A DNA stretch of 44,464 bases from Candidatus Aminicenantota bacterium (GCA_030612445.1 JAUWNW010000006.1:1-44464), one strand, 5' to 3'. Positions 1 to 9,098 are shown, counted from the stretch's first letter. Notes: generated by a model not told the origin, from the letters alone. Translations and numbers: made by a program.

Positions 1-243
1 TCAAGCTTCAATGATTCTCTGCTCTGCCGGTTTTTCACCCGCGAGGTTTTTTTGCTTCTTCTTGGCAGACAGTTGATCAACCGGGACCTTATAGAAAAGA
101 TATTGCTCTGGCAGCATACTGGATTCAATGTGCACAGTAAACTCAGGGCCCAAAATAAAAAAGAGGCTGAGCGGCCACCGCCTCCTAAAGCCCAACTCAG
201 CATGGCAGCTGAAGAAAGGCTAGAATATATTAAGAGTTCTTGA
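1..243 (+). pseudogene. IS91-family transposase remnant (C-terminal part)
   Basis: The frame is open from the window edge to a TGA at 241-243. The segment with LIEKILLWQHTGFNVHSK matches the late region of IS91/IS801-type (Y2) transposases. It then jumps directly to the usual extreme C-terminus (RPPPPKAQLSMAAEER), so the stretch between these two blocks appears deleted. The 5' part lies outside the window. It cannot be a functional transposase in this form. A related N-terminal zinc-binding scrap lies at 5527-5625 on the other strand. The family call rests on motif recognition only. Confidence 0.65.
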
Positions 244-850
244 TAATCAGTTCAGGGCAAAGTCTAGCCAATAAAGGCTTTTTACAGGTGCATTCTAAAA
301 GATTCTTACTTTCCTGCGGATTTCTTGTTGAAGTATATGTTTTTCCTAGGTATTATTGTTAATGTAGTTGTTTAGTAGGTGAAAGTTTGATGAAATTGAG
401 GGAATATCATCATCAACATAAAAAGCAAATTCTTATAGTTTTTACAGTCACAGTGCGTTTTAAGCTCAAGTAGGGAAAAATCCAGCAGGCCAATTTTATG
501 AAATTCTCTCTTTCTTGAGGACTTCGTGTTGACTGTATAGATTTTCCTGTGTATTATTTTTGTAGTTTTAGTCTTAAATTGCTTTTTTGGGCCCCAAAAA
601 GAAGCTTTTAAGGCAAAATATCAGCCCTTATTATGGGGTATCTTTTATGATAAGTTAGCATGGTCCGACCCCTATTTGCATTTAGTCAACCGGAAAAATA
701 TGACCGGATATCCTTCTCCGATATATTTATTTTATATTTTTTTTAATTGAATGTATATAATTGCAAAAAACGGGAGTTTGCTATAAAATTGAATTTGCTT
801 TTTAGACAATGTTTTTATTAGCAAAATTGGTTCCGGAGGTTATTTGAGAT
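244..850. other. Gene-free AT-rich stretch upstream of the phosphonate operon
   Basis: No reading frame here looks like a gene. Two degenerate copies of a segment of about 70 bases occur (302-373 and 503-569). A TTGCAA at 761-766 with TATAAA at 782-787 could be a weak promoter for the following operon, although the 15-base spacer is short. The operon's ribosome binding site is GGAGGT at 835-840. Confidence 0.5.
302..373. repeat. Degenerate direct repeat, copy 1 (copy 2 at 503-569)
   Basis: The two segments align by eye over about 70 bases at roughly three-quarters identity. Shared blocks include ATTCT, CTTTC, TTTTCCT, GTATTATT and GTAGTT in the same order, with one gap of about three bases. 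Neither copy is coding. The unit is not recognised and could be an old duplicated non-coding segment. Confidence 0.4.
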
Positions 851-2149
851 ATGAAGAAAGTTTATGTAGGTATGAGTGCAGATATTGTCCATACAGGCCA
901 TCTTAATATAATTAAAGAAGCCAGGAAATATGGTGAAGTAATTGTCGGAGTTTTGACTGACAAAGCAATTGCATCTTACAAGAGACTCCCTTTCCTCTCC
1001 TTAGAAGAGAGGAAGACTATTATAGAAAATATAAAAGGAGTTTCCGAGGTTGTTCTTCAGGAAACTCTTGATTATGTTCCGAACCTGAAAAAGATCAAAC
1101 CCGATTATGTTGTTCATGGGGATGACTGGCGGACAGGCCCGCAGTGGGAGACAAGGGAAAGGGTTTTACAAGCTCTGAAGGAGTGGGGTGGAGAACTTAT
1201 AGAGCCGGGATATACACCGGGCATTTCGTCAACAATGCTGAACGCAAAGGTAAGAGAGGTAGGTACTACTCCGGGGATCAGGATCAGGGTTTTGCGAAGG
1301 CTGCTTGCAGCAAAGAGGCTGATCAGAATAATGGAAGCACACAATGGCCTTACAGGCCTTATCGTAGAAAAAACGCAAATAAAAAAAAATGGGGGTATAA
1401 AAGAATTTGATGGAATGTGGCTCAGCAGTCTGACAGACTCGGTCTCAAAGGGGAAACCCGATATCGGGTTTGTTGACCTGACCTCAAGAATGAATACCCT
1501 TAGCAATATTCTTGAAGTCACGACTAAGCCAGTAATATTTGATGGCGATTCAGGTGGCCTGGCCGATCATTTTAAATTTATGGTAAGAACCCTTGAAAGA
1601 GAAGGAATCTCTGCAGTGATAATAGAAGATAAGGTTGGTGCAAAAAGAAATTCTCTTTTCGGGACAGAGGTCAAACAGATCCAGGATACAATCGAAAATT
1701 TTTGTGAAAAAATAAGAGCTGGAAAAGAGGCCCTTGTAACAGATGATTTTATGGTAATTGCCAGGATTGAGAGCCTGATTCTAAAAGCCGGTATGGATGA
1801 TGCGATAAAAAGGGCAGAAGCATACATAAAAGCCGGTGCAGATGCAATCATGATCCACAGTAAGGAAAAAAAGGCGGATGAGATACTCGAATTCTGCCGC
1901 AGATATAAAAAAATAGTTAATAATGTACCTCTTGTTGTTGTTCCCAGCACATATTCTTATATTACGGAAGAGGAACTGGAAAAAGAAGGAGTTAGAATAG
2001 TTATTTATGCAAACCAGTTGTTAAGAAGCAGTTATCCGGTCATGAAAAAGGTGGCAGAATCAATCCTTGAACACAGCAGGGCCCGGGAGTGTGATGAAAT
2101 GTGTATCTCAATTAAGGAAATACTAACACTTATCCCCGGGAGCAAATAA
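851..2149 (+). CDS. aepX: Phosphoenolpyruvate mutase fused to an N-terminal cytidylyltransferase domain
   Basis: This 432-residue protein rearranges PEP to phosphonopyruvate, forming the C-P bond. Residues 1-135 are a TagD-like nucleotidyltransferase with HTGH at 14-17 and an ISST motif at 125-128. Residues from about 150 onward are the isocitrate-lyase-fold mutase, with DGDSGG at 231-236 and the diagnostic [10 protein letters not shown] at 259-268. That last motif separates true PEP mutases from isocitrate and methylisocitrate lyases. The fused domain suggests that the final phosphonate is activated as a CMP ester for transfer to a lipid or glycan (inference). GGAGGT lies 10 bases before the ATG. 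It is first in a tight three-gene operon, with 2 bases to the next gene. Confidence 0.93.
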   Translation: MKKVYVGMSADIVHTGHLNIIKEARKYGEVIVGVLTDKAIASYKRLPFLSLEERKTIIENIKGVSEVVLQETLDYVPNLKKIKPDYVVHGDDWRTGPQWETRERVLQALKEWGGELIEPGYTPGISSTMLNAKVREVGTTPGIRIRVLRRLLAAKRLIRIMEAHNGLTGLIVEKTQIKKNGGIKEFDGMWLSSLTDSVSKGKPDIGFVDLTSRMNTLSNILEVTTKPVIFDGDSGGLADHFKFMVRTLEREGISAVIIEDKVGAKRNSLFGTEVKQIQDTIENFCEKIRAGKEALVTDDFMVIARIESLILKAGMDDAIKRAEAYIKAGADAIMIHSKEKKADEILEFCRRYKKIVNNVPLVVVPSTYSYITEEELEKEGVRIVIYANQLLRSSYPVMKKVAESILEHSRARECDEMCISIKEILTLIPGSK

Positions 2150-2151
2150 AA

Positions 2152-3249
2152 ATGGATCCTAAGAATTTTGTTGAAAAAATTAAAGAGAACTTTTTTTCTC
2201 CGTTCATGGGAGTACCCTGTTCGGTTTTCACATCACTATTGAATTATATTGATGAAAGCAAAGATACTGAAAATTATATCTGTTCTTCCGAAGGGGAAGC
2301 TATGGGGCTTGCAGGTGGATTTGCACTTTCCGGGAAATATCCTGTTGTTTATATGCAGAATGACGGATATGGAAATGCAGTTAATCCTCTGTCATCACTT
2401 CAACTTCTTTATGGGCTGCCGGCGCTTCTGCTGATTTCCTGGAGAGGACTGCCGGGGAAAAAAGATGCCCCCCAGCATATGCTGATGGGTGAAACGATTC
2501 TGGAACTCCTGGAGACATTTAAGATTCCTTACAGGATACTCGATGAAGGGGAAGAAGACCTGGAAAATGCAGTCAGGGAAGCGTCATCATATTGTGAAAA
2601 GAACAGGAAACCTTATACACTGATAATAAAAAAGGGGTATTTTTCTAAATATGAGAGAGTTAAAACGAATGACAAAAGCATTCTTTCCTTGAGAATGGAG
2701 TATCTTGCTGGATTAAAACTTCATTTGAAAAAGGATGATATCTTGTTGGGTACAACGGGATTTACAGGTCGTGAGCTTTATCAGTCCTTTGACCATCCAG
2801 GAAAATTTTATATGACAGGGTCCATGGGTTGCCTTGCTTCTCTGGGACTGGGAGTCTCAATTGAGAATAGAGAAAAGAGGGTATTCCTGCTTGACGGAGA
2901 CGGGGCTGTCCTGATGAAACTGGGAAGCCTTGCGACAATAGGGCATTATTCACCGGATAACCTGATTCATATATGTTTTGACAACTCTGTATATGAGTCG
3001 ACAGGAAGCCAGCCGACTGTATCGGCAAATACCGACTTGTGTAAGGTTGCTGACGGATGTGGTTACAAATATTCGGCTAGGGTGGAGAGCATCGGACAAT
3101 TTAAAAGGCTGCTTGAAAATATAGATAAAACAAATAAACCTGCTTTCATAAGGATTATGATTAGCCCCGGGACCGTAGAAGGGCTGGAACGGCCGGCAGA
3201 TACACCGGTACAGATGAAAAATAAATTTGAAAAATTCCTGGACAGGTAA
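2152..3249 (+). CDS. aepY: Phosphonopyruvate decarboxylase (ThDP-dependent)
   Basis: This enzyme decarboxylates phosphonopyruvate to phosphonoacetaldehyde, which pulls the unfavourable mutase reaction forward. It has 365 residues, slightly short but complete for the family. The N-terminal half carries the pyrimidine-binding region with the conserved acidic residue in CSSEGEAMG (Glu47). The C-terminal half has the thiamine diphosphate motif, beginning GDGA at 249-252 and closing with FDNSVYESTG around 276-285. Start and stop are 2 bases from the neighbours on both sides, so translation is probably coupled. The mutase upstream and the reductase downstream support the specific substrate over other ThDP decarboxylases. 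Confidence 0.92.
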   Translation: MDPKNFVEKIKENFFSPFMGVPCSVFTSLLNYIDESKDTENYICSSEGEAMGLAGGFALSGKYPVVYMQNDGYGNAVNPLSSLQLLYGLPALLLISWRGLPGKKDAPQHMLMGETILELLETFKIPYRILDEGEEDLENAVREASSYCEKNRKPYTLIIKKGYFSKYERVKTNDKSILSLRMEYLAGLKLHLKKDDILLGTTGFTGRELYQSFDHPGKFYMTGSMGCLASLGLGVSIENREKRVFLLDGDGAVLMKLGSLATIGHYSPDNLIHICFDNSVYESTGSQPTVSANTDLCKVADGCGYKYSARVESIGQFKRLLENIDKTNKPAFIRIMISPGTVEGLERPADTPVQMKNKFEKFLDR

Positions 3250-3251
3250 AT

Positions 3252-4361
3252 TTGGAATATTATAACCCGGTAAAAATTTTGCTCGATGTTGAGCTTCCCA
3301 ATGTAGTTTCTTCAATTTTTAAGAATACAGGACGAAAGCTTATATTTTGTTCCAAACGTTTTTCCCGGACACAAAGCTTTTCAGAACTCAGATCCGGAAT
3401 TGGAAAATGCGAAGTTTTCTCTGATATTGAAACTAATCCCTCTGTTAAAAGCCTCGAGCTTGCTCTTGGATTTGCGAAAGATTATTCTCCCGAATCTATA
3501 ATAGCGATCGGGGGTGGCTCTGTGATCGATACGGCAAAAGTGGCGAGGTATGCATGTTACAGTAATACTTTTGATATTAGAGGACTGCTTGCTAATCCCG
3601 TAAAGAAGGATTTGTCCAAAAAGGCTTTGTTTGCAGCAGTTCCAACAACCCATGGATCAGGTTCCGAACTTACTATGTGGGCGACGGTATGGGATAAAAC
3701 ATCAGGAAAAAAATATTCCATATCTGATCCGGAAAATTATCCTGATCTTGCCATTTATGATTTCAGTTTGTTCAGGTCACTCCCGGTTCAGGTAGCATTT
3801 ACATCCACCCTTGATGCATTCTCACATTCATTCGAAGCTTTATGGAATAAGAATTCTAATCCTATTTCAGACCATTTTGCAACAGAGGGGATAAAGCTGA
3901 TCCTGAATAATATAGGGAAAATAGGGCAGAGTGTCGGTGAGGGTGTCAGAAAAGAGCTTGTTCTTGCTTCAATGTATGCCGGACTTGCCTTTTCGAATAC
4001 AAAAACTGCAGCTGCCCATTCGATCAGTTATCCACTTACGCTGAGATATAATATCCCGCACGGGATAGCATGTTCAATGCCCCTTTTTCCATTGCTTAAA
4101 ATAAACAATGCGGCAATAAAAAATAAATTAAATAAAATATTTTCCTGTTCAGATGTAAAAGATATAAACGGGATTGAGCAAAAAGTAAAATCTGCTATAA
4201 AGGGAATGATACCTTATTCTTTATCCGAGTATGGTGTCACTAGGGATGAACTCCCTGCTTTAGTAGACGGATCATTTACAAAAGAGAGGATGGCCAATAA
4301 TATTGTCGAACTTTCCGTTAATGATGTCTTATCTGTTTTTGAAACAATATTATTTAAGTAG
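3252..4361 (+). CDS. phpC: Iron-containing alcohol dehydrogenase, probable phosphonoacetaldehyde reductase
   Basis: This is a group III (iron-type) alcohol dehydrogenase of 369 residues. The cofactor motif is IGGGSVIDTAK (GGGS at 87-90). PTTHGSGSE starts at residue 131. The metal ligands are visible as D188 and H192 in TLDAFSH, H257, and H271 in IPHG. By position after aepX and aepY it most likely reduces phosphonoacetaldehyde to 2-hydroxyethylphosphonate, as PhpC-type enzymes do. No aminotransferase for 2-aminoethylphosphonate is present. The start is TTG, two bases after the previous stop, with only a weak AGGT upstream, so coupling is likely. The operon ends here, against a repeat scar at 4405, so further tailoring genes may have been lost. 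Confidence 0.85.
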   Translation: MEYYNPVKILLDVELPNVVSSIFKNTGRKLIFCSKRFSRTQSFSELRSGIGKCEVFSDIETNPSVKSLELALGFAKDYSPESIIAIGGGSVIDTAKVARYACYSNTFDIRGLLANPVKKDLSKKALFAAVPTTHGSGSELTMWATVWDKTSGKKYSISDPENYPDLAIYDFSLFRSLPVQVAFTSTLDAFSHSFEALWNKNSNPISDHFATEGIKLILNNIGKIGQSVGEGVRKELVLASMYAGLAFSNTKTAAAHSISYPLTLRYNIPHGIACSMPLFPLLKINNAAIKNKLNKIFSCSDVKDINGIEQKVKSAIKGMIPYSLSEYGVTRDELPALVDGSFTKERMANNIVELSVNDVLSVFETILFK

Positions 4362-4404
4362 TTTTCGTCTCGAAATATCACAACAGCAGAGGGCTTCGTT
4401 GTAA

Positions 4405-4584
4405 CCTTGCTTTCCAGAAAATGAACTTCGTTGAGGGGAAATTAAAGCCGCCCGGAGAAAATACCCTAGCCCGGCGCTCAACATCCCGGTTCTAAAGGCT
4501 TGCCAGCCGGTTTTTGCCAGCAGCACTCCGCAAACAAGGGGTACCAGAATGATCCACCACCAGAAGAGTGTAAGAATCTGTAAC
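4405..4584 (-). pseudogene. Membrane-protein fragment, repeat copy A (shortened)
   Basis: This 180-base segment is nearly identical to 7320-7652. It lacks 153 internal bases (51 codons), so reading frame is preserved across the deletion (GMLSAGL joins directly to G-Y-LRAAL). On the minus strand it encodes part of a hydrophobic protein with a WWWIIL segment. Both copies end in the same odd tail (ISPQRxSFSGKQ). The family is not recognised. A minus-strand frame runs through it from about 4613 to 4350, but I regard it as debris rather than a gene. Confidence 0.6.
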
Positions 4585-4643
4585 AAGACCAAAATTACTA
4601 AACAAATGATCACATTAAGGGCTAAAAATGTCCTTCCAGAGCA

Positions 4644-5471
4644 TCAGAAACGGCTGTGAGTTGCAGATAGAAGGGGTTTAGATAACCGGCCGCGTTTTGC
4701 CCAAAAAATATAAGCGACCACTAAAGCGGAAAGAGCCAGGCCTGCCCCGAATTCTCCGGTTAGGTATTTGGTTATATCTGTATCAACCGTTATCCGATCA
4801 AAGTGACTCTGGATAAAATAATTATGCATGGCATGAAGAAACATGGCAGTCCAAACACTCCCGGTTTTAATGCGGAACCACGCAAAAGCGAAACTTATTC
4901 CAACCACCATAATAGTGAAACAGAGGGCAGCATAAAGGATTGGAGCACCGCTGTTATAACCGGAAAAAAGAATAAGAGGCATATGCCAGACGGCCCAGAT
5001 TAAGCCGCTTAAAAATGACACTTGTGTAAATCCCATCAGTCGTCTGAGCCGGGAAACCAAGAACCCACGCCAACCGATTTCCTCTCCCAGGGCTGTCAAA
5101 CAGCTGAGGAAAATCGCAACTGGATAGGCAAGAAGAGCTGTCGAAAACTGCACATCCAAGCCACCCCATCCCCCAATCCAGACCACAACATAAACCGGTA
5201 GAGCATAAAGAAAGGGGAGGAAAAAACTCAGAACCTGGAAGCGGGTTTTGCCCCACCCCCAACCCAAGCCCCGCAGGTTTTTCTGGAAAATCAAACTGGT
5301 GAAAATAGCTGATACCCCGGGACACCACATTAATACCAGGACATAGAGAAAAGCCTTTTCCACATTCAGGGAACCAGCAGAAATATAACGAGAATAGAAG
5401 AAGGAGCTGAAGCCAAAAGTCAGGATTAAAAAAGTCGAAATTTCCTTCAAAGTTCTTTTTTTTTCTTGCAT
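4644..5471 (-). CDS. CPBP family intramembrane metalloprotease (CAAX protease-like)
   Basis: This polytopic membrane protein of 275 residues has the three Abi/CPBP catalytic motifs. With the longer start they are EEIGWR at 134-139, a His in WAVWHMP at 167, and LHAMHN at 216-221. Members cleave prenylated or other membrane substrates, or act in peptide maturation and immunity; the substrate here is unknown. I chose the second ATG (5471) because GGAAGGT lies just before it, while the first (5483) has no ribosome site. It is encoded with the glycosyltransferase at 5627-7228 in the block flanked by the 4405/7320 repeats. Confidence 0.85.
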   Translation of the reverse strand: MQEKKRTLKEISTFLILTFGFSSFFYSRYISAGSLNVEKAFLYVLVLMWCPGVSAIFTSLIFQKNLRGLGWGWGKTRFQVLSFFLPFLYALPVYVVVWIGGWGGLDVQFSTALLAYPVAIFLSCLTALGEEIGWRGFLVSRLRRLMGFTQVSFLSGLIWAVWHMPLILFSGYNSGAPILYAALCFTIMVVGISFAFAWFRIKTGSVWTAMFLHAMHNYFIQSHFDRITVDTDITKYLTGEFGAGLALSALVVAYIFWAKRGRLSKPLLSATHSRF

Positions 5472-5526
5472 ATTACCTTCCATGGTTTATTTTTAGACTT
5501 TATGATATATAGGTTAATCTCCCCTG

Positions 5527-5625
5527 TCAATTCATCCCCTTACCCCATTCCTTACGTCTTTTAGCATGACAAGATGGACAGAATCCACGGGTCTCGTAGG
5601 AAAACACCGGCGAACCGCACAGCCG
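5527..5625 (-). pseudogene. IS91-family transposase remnant (N-terminal zinc-binding segment)
   Basis: The minus-strand frame reads SYETRGFCPSCHAKRRKEWG before a stop, about 33 residues in all. The CPSCHxKR pattern after an aromatic/TRGF stretch is the N-terminal zinc finger of IS91/IS801-type transposases. The remnant begins directly after the glycosyltransferase stop codon and nothing else of the element is left. It is compatible with the C-terminal scrap at 1-243, but that piece is on the opposite strand and covers a different part of the protein. Confidence 0.55.
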
Positions 5626-5626
5626 T

Positions 5627-7228
5627 CTACTCGTAGTGTTTGAGATTCGGCCATAGTTCCTGAAGCGGTTGGTAGGGTTTCCGGCAGATGAAGATGGAGA
5701 GGTTGTTCCGCCAGGGCATCGCGTAGGGATGATAGAAAACACGGGCCAGAGTAACTTCTTCAAACATCTCTCCGAGCATTTTCTCATCCAAACCCAGGAA
5801 GATCATGATCTCTCCGGTCCTATCCCCTGGACCCCAGAGCCAGTAGCTGTTATGGCCGGAGACGGCCCGAGGCAGATCGTAACGGGGGCCGAAGAAGTCG
5901 ACGGCTCCTGCCTGAGGATAAGCCATGCCGAAGATGGTACACTGCGATTTCTCTTCGGGCGTGAGGCCGTGGTAGACCTCAGCTACCAGAGCCACCAGCT
6001 CCTCATTTCCAAACATGTCTGAATAATGTTGAGGCAGGACTCCCACTTCCTTTTGCTCCGAGGAGGCCAGTGTTCCGCCCATCAGTTGCTGTTGATATTT
6101 GATGAATGTCTCGACTGGCAGAAGAGGCAGGGTCATTAGGGCCATAGCCGCACCACTGACGACAAAGACGATGATCACAACAGCCCGCAGCCAGCCGCGA
6201 CGAGCTCCGGCTAACATCTGACCGACAGCCATGGCGCCGCCTGCTATCATGAGCGGGTAGATGGGGCCGACATAGTAAGGTTTGGCATTTCGCAAAACGA
6301 TCAGGGCAAAGAACGCCAGATACATCCAGCCAAATAGCCGGTAACGCTTTCCAGTGCGGCTGAATAGAAAGAAGTATAGGCCTAAGAGCAAGAGGAAGAA
6401 GTTCAGCGGATGGATCTCCAGAATCTGGGCGGAGATGAAACCGAGCATGGACATCGGTTTGTTTTTGTAGACCGAAGCGTTTCTGATGAACTCGAGAGTG
6501 GGCCAACCGTGAACTACCTGCCAAATTATGTGAGGAAGGAAAATGCCAAAGGCAATGCCGCTGGCGCACCAGGGCCACCGCGTCAGGAGATGACGCCGTT
6601 GGGAGGTGAGCAGAAGCCCGATTGCAAGACCGAAGCCGAAAAAAAGTATCGAGATCTTATTCTCCAAACCCACCCCGAGGACCAGGCCGACCAAGAGCCA
6701 GAGCTGTGGCACTGAAAACATCTGATTATTCTCTGGACCGGGTCTTTCCCCACGGTTGACGATCAAGGCCAGCAACCAGGCGGCAAGTGTCCAGATCAGG
6801 CAATCGAGGGCGTTCATGGTAAGGATGGTATTTAAAAAAAAGTAGATGGGGCTGATGGTGACTGCCAGCGCAGCTAAGAGTTGTGGGAAACGGCCCCCGC
6901 CCAAAGTGCGGACGATGAGGCCGGTAAGGAATACTGTCGCCCCTCCGATCAGGGCAGGAAAGAATCGCAGCGCCGGAAGGGAATCGCCAAAGAGTGCCCG
7001 GGTTAGCCAGGTGAGCAGGGCAATCAGGGGTGGGTGATCCACATAACCGAAATCCAGATGCTCACTGCAAGCGATGTAGTAAAGCTCATCGATGAAGTAG
7101 CCGTAGTTGTGGTTTGTCAGGAAGTGCAGTAAGAGCTTCACCGCCACCAGAGCGAGAAGCCCTTTGATAGCCAGCGAAGGCAAGGCGGAAACAGGATTAA
7201 GAGATAGAGATTTGGTTTTTTTGTTCAT
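5627..7228 (-). CDS. GT39/ArnT-like membrane glycosyltransferase (PMT superfamily)
   Basis: This 533-residue polytopic membrane protein has the PMT_2/ArnT pattern. The first periplasmic loop carries YGYFIDELYY, with the acidic pair D47-E48, followed by DHPPL. About ten hydrophobic segments follow, then a soluble C-terminal domain of about 130 residues. Such enzymes transfer a sugar from a polyprenyl phosphate to lipid A, a glycan or protein outside the cytoplasmic membrane; acceptor and donor cannot be read from sequence. GGAG lies 7 bases before the ATG. The codons are more GC-rich than those of the phosphonate operon, consistent with separate origin of this repeat-flanked block. Confidence 0.88.
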   Translation of the reverse strand: MNKKTKSLSLNPVSALPSLAIKGLLALVAVKLLLHFLTNHNYGYFIDELYYIACSEHLDFGYVDHPPLIALLTWLTRALFGDSLPALRFFPALIGGATVFLTGLIVRTLGGGRFPQLLAALAVTISPIYFFLNTILTMNALDCLIWTLAAWLLALIVNRGERPGPENNQMFSVPQLWLLVGLVLGVGLENKISILFFGFGLAIGLLLTSQRRHLLTRWPWCASGIAFGIFLPHIIWQVVHGWPTLEFIRNASVYKNKPMSMLGFISAQILEIHPLNFFLLLLGLYFFLFSRTGKRYRLFGWMYLAFFALIVLRNAKPYYVGPIYPLMIAGGAMAVGQMLAGARRGWLRAVVIIVFVVSGAAMALMTLPLLPVETFIKYQQQLMGGTLASSEQKEVGVLPQHYSDMFGNEELVALVAEVYHGLTPEEKSQCTIFGMAYPQAGAVDFFGPRYDLPRAVSGHNSYWLWGPGDRTGEIMIFLGLDEKMLGEMFEEVTLARVFYHPYAMPWRNNLSIFICRKPYQPLQELWPNLKHYE

Positions 7229-7319
7229 GACAATCTCCGCTTAATTTCATAAAATTATCACCCTCTGAGTTGCTGCATGAAAAATAATACATAGAAAAAA
7301 CATATACTGTCAATTTATT

Positions 7320-7652
7320 CCTTGCTTTCCAGAAAATGAATTTCGTTGAGGGGAAATTAAAGCCGCCCGGAGAGAATACCCCGCGCTTCCGGAAAATCCA
7401 GCTGAGAGCGCAGCGATTAAAGCAGGCATCAGCACCAGCAGCCAACGTGAATTCAGTCCGACCATAATGGCAATCCTCTGGGCAATAATATCGCTTCCGC
7501 TAAACATCAGATATAGACTCCAGGCCAGCCACAACAGCCCGGCGCTCAACATCCCGGTTCTGAAGGCTTGCCAGCCGGTTTTTGCCAGCAGCACCCCGCA
7601 AACAAGCGGTGCCAGAATGATCCACCACCAGAAGGGAGTAAGAATCTGTAAC
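7320..7652 (-). pseudogene. Membrane-protein fragment, repeat copy B (longer)
   Basis: This 333-base segment is the longer copy of the 4405-4584 repeat. On the minus strand it encodes a hydrophobic protein fragment of about 100 residues with perhaps three membrane segments (WWWIILAPL, LLWLAWSLYLMF, WLLVLMPALIAAL). An upstream in-frame stop truncates the N-terminus where it meets the next gene at 7660. The tail ISPQRNSFSGKQ is shared with copy A. The protein family is not recognised. The rest of the interval 7229-7659 shows no other gene. Confidence 0.6.
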
Positions 7653-7659
7653 CGGGAAG

Positions 7660-9093
7660 CTAAATTTTATTTTTTGTCCGGTAGATTTCTATCCAATTTT
7701 CCACATGATCAGCAAGAGTCTTAACAAATCCCGCTCCTTCGCCATGGATGGGGCGAATATCTTCCGCCAACCCCGTATAGCCTTTTCGGTCCAGCCAGGA
7801 TGAGAATATATCTGTATCTGTGAATTTTTGGATTTTTTCCGGCTCGATCGTTCTGAGAAGTTTTAGCAGGCTTGAGAGATCATTGATTTTGTTGCCTTCG
7901 ATGTTTAGGGGGGTGTATTTTGTGCGGTGGATTTCTTTTTTGAAATGCTTTTTTAGGAGGGCGATCATATCCAGGCCTTCAATGTGTATGGGCCGCAAAA
8001 TATCTCCAAGTTCTCTGAAACTGTGCATGTACAGCCAAGTTGAAAAAGCGTCTTTTCTCCCGTATTCCTCTAACAAGATCCTTAATTGTTTTGCTTTTTT
8101 AGTTTCTTTTTCAGCTTCGAGTATGACAGCATACAGATCATGAATGTTGCTTATCCGAAATAATTCCTCTCCAGTTTTATTGTATACAAGAAAATCTCCC
8201 ATACCGGTAAAATCATGGATGTATTTTGCGAGCGTATTAAGGCTCCCGGGGTCTCCTTTTGGTAAAGTAAAAGCAGTGTCTTTTAATCCGGCTGCAGTTT
8301 TGGCTTTTGATGCCACGATGATCGGGATACGAGGGTGGTATTTTCGGGTGAGATCGATGAGCTTTTTTCCGGCATGATCGTCCAGTTGATGGGATTTGGG
8401 GAATGTGATGTCTGTTATCAGGCAAATGATGTCATCACCTTTACCGGCTGAGTGATATTTTTCTGGATTGATTTTTGATTCTTTGTCCACACCGAAAAGA
8501 AACTGAAGTGTTTCTTCGTAGGTTCGAGTTATTTCCACATCTGCCCTTTGCCCGATAATGTTATAAAGTACAGGCAGAAATTGGGAGAACCAGCGGGGTT
8601 CATCGTCTACAATTAAAACTATGTATCGTTTTGCCTTTGAATATTTCTTTATATTGATAAGGTCTTCGGCAGCTCTGACAGCGGCTGAAATGATATTGTC
8701 GGCAGAAAATTCTCCTTTACTTACGGCAAAAACAAGATCTGCCTTGGAAGTATAAGGATATTTTTGCTGGGCGGTTTCAGGGGGAGAGCTTTGAATAAAA
8801 TCTAGGGAGGAAAACAATATGATTACGGCATCCTGATTGTGGCGGCGGATTTTGTCTGTGTCCACAAGAGTTAGAGCAGTGTCATCAAAGATAAAAACTA
8901 TTGCCCTCTTTGATTCATAATTGGATGCGGAGAGAGGATCATTCATCAGGCGGATTTTGATCCAGGGCATGTTTTTTCTAAGAGTCTTTGAGGAGGTCCG
9001 CACCTGTTCCTCTGCTGAGAATATAATAGTTTTTCTGATTTTTTTTGGATTGATGATCCGGGGTTTAAATTTAAATTCCTTCTGTTTTGTCAT
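7660..9093 (-). CDS. Receiver-domain protein with tandem C-terminal repeats, partner of a PEP/pyruvate-binding protein
   Basis: This 477-residue cytoplasmic protein has no DNA-binding domain that I can see. Residues 1-150 look like a degenerate receiver-like fold (IVFIFDD near 65-71). Residues 157-300 are a receiver domain: acidic pair D163-D164 in LIVDDEP, probable phosphoacceptor D228 in CLITDITFP, and a Lys in LPKGD near 279. After about 50 linker residues, a roughly 32-residue motif occurs twice (350-381 and 430-463) with the pattern FS-WL-x(7)-L-x(3)-IRPIH-x-EG. The gene lies 5 bases after 9099-10766 in an operon. Its role is unknown; it probably senses a phosphorylation state or modulates its partner (inference). 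Confidence 0.65.
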   Translation of the reverse strand: MTKQKEFKFKPRIINPKKIRKTIIFSAEEQVRTSSKTLRKNMPWIKIRLMNDPLSASNYESKRAIVFIFDDTALTLVDTDKIRRHNQDAVIILFSSLDFIQSSPPETAQQKYPYTSKADLVFAVSKGEFSADNIISAAVRAAEDLINIKKYSKAKRYIVLIVDDEPRWFSQFLPVLYNIIGQRADVEITRTYEETLQFLFGVDKESKINPEKYHSAGKGDDIICLITDITFPKSHQLDDHAGKKLIDLTRKYHPRIPIIVASKAKTAAGLKDTAFTLPKGDPGSLNTLAKYIHDFTGMGDFLVYNKTGEELFRISNIHDLYAVILEAEKETKKAKQLRILLEEYGRKDAFSTWLYMHSFRELGDILRPIHIEGLDMIALLKKHFKKEIHRTKYTPLNIEGNKINDLSSLLKLLRTIEPEKIQKFTDTDIFSSWLDRKGYTGLAEDIRPIHGEGAGFVKTLADHVENWIEIYRTKNKI

Positions 9094-9098
9094 TGGCC

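Noticed and set aside
580-615. Near-palindrome TTTTTTGGGCCCCAAAAA as terminator or attachment site
   Set aside because: It lacks a loop, no gene ends nearby on either strand except the transposase scrap 340 bases away, and no matching site was seen elsewhere.
6003-6578. Minus-strand frame of 191 codons inside the glycosyltransferase
   Set aside because: It is another frame of the same strand within a GC-rich membrane-protein gene, with no start signal or motif.
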